Origin: Acidaminococcus massiliensis | GTDB lineage: Bacteria; Bacillota; Negativicutes; Acidaminococcales; Acidaminococcaceae | Direction of reading: 5' to 3' | Length of the DNA: 64,000 bases | Assembly (NCBI RefSeq): GCF_900095825.1 | Contig: NZ_LT608315.1 | Coordinates: forward strand, 2,045,628 to 2,109,627 | Shown: in pieces, positions 62,170-64,000 of the stretch | Layout: the number at the start of each line of letters is the position of its first letter | Position numbering within the stretch: the stretch's first letter is position 1 | Notes under the pieces: generated by a model | What the model saw: the letters and a program-made list of their open reading frames with translations, nothing else | Databases searched by the model: none | Told to the model about the DNA's origin: nothing | Position numbers and translations under genes: made by a program

Positions 62170-62204
62170 CTCTTATAATGATTTGATTACACTCATTATA
62201 AGAG
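62170..62204 (-). promoter_or_regulatory. 12-bp inverted repeat upstream of abgT
   Basis: Perfect arms CTCTTATAATGA (62170-62181) and TCATTATAAGAG (62193-62204) with an 11-bp spacer. Both arms contain a -10-like TATAAT, and the proximal one abuts the AGAGGTG ribosome site. It is a strong candidate operator. Confidence 0.6.
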
Positions 62205-62334
62205 ATATTGAATTATTCGTCTAGTATGAATTTTATTAATTTACGATAATTTCCAATAATTTATCTTTCTGTCAAAGGACTGTGTACCGTCAAGGCAAAA
62301 GAGCAGAATTCTGTATATTCCAAATGGACAATTG

Positions 62335-62386
62335 AAAAGGGAGCTGCTGCGTGTGCAAATCCACACATGCAGCAGCTCCCCTTTTC
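62335..62386 (-). terminator. Terminator after the Asp23-family gene
   Basis: Stem AAAAGGGAGCTGCTGC / GCAGCAGCTCCCCTTTT with flanking A/T runs at the 3' end of the Asp23-family gene; the stop codon overlaps its base. Confidence 0.85.
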
Positions 62387-62816
62387 ATTGACCATTCTCC
62401 CGGTCTTGCTCTTCTTCAGCCGTCTCTTCCGCAGCAATGGGAAGCTGTTCCGCTCCTTCCAGCTGGGCCACGATGATATCCACCCGGTCCACCTGGAAAT
62501 CCGTGATCCGGACCACTTCTTTCACCACGGCTTCCCGCAGTTCTTCCACAGTTTCCGGAATGGAAGCATCATAAGCAGCGGACACTTTCAGGACAAAACT
62601 CACATGGCCTTTTTTCACCGTGCCATTTTCCTGGACTTCCGCATCCGTCTTTTCCACCGAGACTGCAGGAGTATTCTTCCCGGCCAGCCCCTTGGCAAAA
62701 GACATGAGGCCGCCTCCGCTCTGTTCCCACAGGGTCACTTTCTCCACCCGGGCAGCAGCCAGACGGACCAGCTGGACAAAAACTTCTTCACAGATAATGG
62801 TTTTTCCCTGGATCAT
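62385..62816 (-). CDS. Asp23/Gls24 family protein
   Basis: A 143-residue protein with the Asp23/Gls24 core (VSFVLKVSAAYDASIPETVE, VKEVVRITDFQVDRVDIIV) and an acidic C-terminal tail. Family members sit at the cell envelope or are general stress proteins; role here unproven. AAGGAG precedes the ATG. It lies 15 bp downstream of the nitroreductase gene, so they share a transcript. Confidence 0.85.
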   Translation of the reverse strand: MIQGKTIICEEVFVQLVRLAAARVEKVTLWEQSGGGLMSFAKGLAGKNTPAVSVEKTDAEVQENGTVKKGHVSFVLKVSAAYDASIPETVEELREAVVKEVVRITDFQVDRVDIIVAQLEGAEQLPIAAEETAEEEQDRENGQ

Positions 62817-62831
62817 GGAATCAGCTCCTTT

Positions 62832-63644
62832 TTACCGGAACTCTACCTTTAGATGCTGCCGGTCCACCAAACGGTTATATTTATACTTGGGATACCCCAC
62901 CAGCAGAGTCCCTACAATGACTTGTTTCTGAGGCACCTGGAGCAGTTCCCGCAAGGGGGCATAATCTGCCCGGGCACAGGTTTCAATAAAGCCCATGATC
63001 GTGGTTCCCAGGCCCAGGGTGGGTGCATATAGTTCCACATAGGCCCAAGCCTGTTCGCAGTTGCTCACACCAGTGACGTTCAGCCGGCGGGCCAGGGCAA
63101 AGACCAGCTGTTTGGCATTCCGTCCGATGATATCCACGCCCCGGTCCCGGTAGACTTCCAAGACTTTCCGGAAATACCGGCGGCGGGGAGAATTGTTGTC
63201 GATTTCCTCCTGCATCCAGTCGGCCACACAGTCCGTGATCTTTTTGATCAGTTCCCGGTCTGACACAACAATATAGTACAAGCCCTGGGAATTGGCAGCT
63301 GTAGGAGCATACCGAGCGATATCCAGCAACTGCTTCATCTTTTCTTCGCTGACCAGTTCAGGCGTGAAATTCCGGATGCTCCGGCGCATACGCAGGAAGT
63401 TGTAGGCCGTCTTGGCATCCAGCACTTCCATGGGGATGGGTTCAGTCTCTGCATAAGGGCAGCGGGAATTGTCAAGAGCACCGGTGGGGCAGACGGAAAC
63501 GCAGTGACCACAGGACATGCAGGACATATCATTGATGCAGACGGGGCCGTTTTCTCCCATTTCAATGATACAGCTGGGACAGACTTTGGAGCAGATCCCA
63601 CACTTTACACATTTATCTTGATCAACCGTTAAAATTCCAACCAA
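62832..63644 (-). CDS. Nitroreductase with N-terminal 2[4Fe-4S] ferredoxin domain
   Basis: A 270-residue fusion. The first 60 or so residues carry two clusters' worth of cysteines (CVKCGICSKVCP and CMSCGHCVSVCP). The remainder is an FMN nitroreductase domain (RRSIRNFTPELVSEEK, APTAANSQG, TLGLGTTIMGF). Electrons from ferredoxin-type clusters would reduce FMN and then an unknown substrate. I chose a TTG at 63644 with GAGG 8 bases upstream over a GTG at 63653 that overlaps that site. Confidence 0.92.
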   Translation of the reverse strand: MVGILTVDQDKCVKCGICSKVCPSCIIEMGENGPVCINDMSCMSCGHCVSVCPTGALDNSRCPYAETEPIPMEVLDAKTAYNFLRMRRSIRNFTPELVSEEKMKQLLDIARYAPTAANSQGLYYIVVSDRELIKKITDCVADWMQEEIDNNSPRRRYFRKVLEVYRDRGVDIIGRNAKQLVFALARRLNVTGVSNCEQAWAYVELYAPTLGLGTTIMGFIETCARADYAPLRELLQVPQKQVIVGTLLVGYPKYKYNRLVDRQHLKVEFR

Positions 63645-63710
63645 ATAAAACACCTCATATTCTCTTGGACAGCTTCGGTGCCGGGCAAAGCGGCAAACCC
63701 ATTATAATTT

Positions 63711-63736
63711 AAAAAAAGCCGGACATCCGTCCGGCA
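63711..63736 (-). terminator. Terminator after tRNA-Asn
   Basis: Stem GCCGGAC / GTCCGGC followed on the minus strand by seven U, 12 bases past the tRNA 3' end. Confidence 0.92.
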
Positions 63737-63747
63737 TGATTTGCAAT

Positions 63748-63822
63748 TGGCTCCCCGAGTAAGACTCGAACTTACAACAACTCGATTAACAGTCGAGTGC
63801 TCTACCATTGAGCTATCGGGGA
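63748..63822 (-). tRNA. tRNA-Asn (GTT)
   Basis: A complete cloverleaf on the minus strand: acceptor TCCCCGA/TCGGGGA, D arm AGCTCAATGGTAGAGC, anticodon stem CTCGA/TCGAG with GTT at 63788-63790, T loop GTTCGAGTC, discriminator G and an encoded CCA. Confidence 0.98.
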
Positions 63823-63894
63823 ATCTCAACGAAGATTATTCTACACGAAATCTTCATTGGTGTCAACAACAAATTTCAAAAAGACGGGATTTTT

Positions 63895-64000
63895 TTATTT
63901 TTCCATTTCCAAGGTCTTCTTCATCCATTGATGGAGCACGCCCTCTTCTGGTTCTTCCGGCCCATAGGCCTGATACCCCAGGGTTTCGTAGAAATGCCGG
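63895..64000 (-). CDS. Acetyltransferase (GNAT-type), C-terminal fragment
   Basis: The last 34 codons of a minus-strand gene cut by the window edge. The residues RHFYETLGYQAYG match the terminal beta-strand motif of GNAT acetyltransferases (FYxxLGF/Y), followed by an acidic, Lys-rich tail. Assignment rests on this short segment only. Confidence 0.6.
   Translation of the reverse strand, partial: RHFYETLGYQAYGPEEPEEGVLHQWMKKTLEMEK

Overview
Organism. GC-rich (mid-50s percent by eye) DNA with Firmicutes-type signals: strong AGGAGG ribosome sites, TTGACA/TATAAT promoters, a glmS ribozyme, an S-box (SAM-I) riboswitch, a CggR-type glycolytic regulator, short HisG plus HisZ, and U-tract terminators. 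Together with many amino-acid, acyl-CoA and carboxylate utilisation genes, this suggests a gut anaerobe of the Negativicutes, perhaps Acidaminococcaceae. That placement is inference; no 16S gene is present. Most genes in the first 30 kb lie on the minus strand.

Layout. 59-4569: a response regulator/histidine kinase/Gfo-Idh oxidoreductase operon, a small alarmone synthetase and an HD phosphohydrolase. 4655-11646: the lower-glycolysis operon cggR-gap-[pgk-tpi fusion]-gpmI-eno. 11807-15275: nadABC. 15658-17662: glmS behind its ribozyme. 17892-27350: a compact histidine operon (YerC-like regulator, hisZGDCBHAF-IE) running into glmM. 27588-30511: a FadH/BaiCD-type oxidoreductase and a LysR regulator. 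30649-32561: promoter, SAM-I riboswitch and metNI, without metQ. 32690-35256: two divergent genes of unknown function. 35214-41296: an amino-acid salvage operon (N-carbamoylase, AGCS symporter, M20 amidohydrolase, diaminopropionate ammonia-lyase) beside a divergent AraC regulator. 41301-43397: an ArsR regulator, a frameshifted C69 dipeptidase with a G10 tract and a 26-codon ORF. 43606-50103: an Ugp-like ABC uptake operon whose ATPase gene is split by an IS3/IS150-type element, followed by an AP-endonuclease-like TIM barrel gene. 50202-59175: an OYE-type reductase, an AtuA-like/CoA-transferase operon with a divergent LysR regulator, and an enolase-superfamily/SLC13 operon with an AraC regulator. 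59373-64000: AbgT with an amidohydrolase, an Asp23 protein, a ferredoxin-nitroreductase, tRNA-Asn and a partial GNAT gene.

How it fits together. The first half is core metabolism: triose-phosphate glycolysis under one regulator, NAD synthesis, amino-sugar precursors under metabolite-sensing RNA control, and histidine synthesis. The second half is a series of uptake-plus-hydrolase cassettes, several with their own regulator, as expected of an organism living on peptides, modified amino acids and organic acids. Intergenic gaps repeatedly carry terminators built on a common GCTGCTGCAC-type stem and several kinds of short palindromic sequence.
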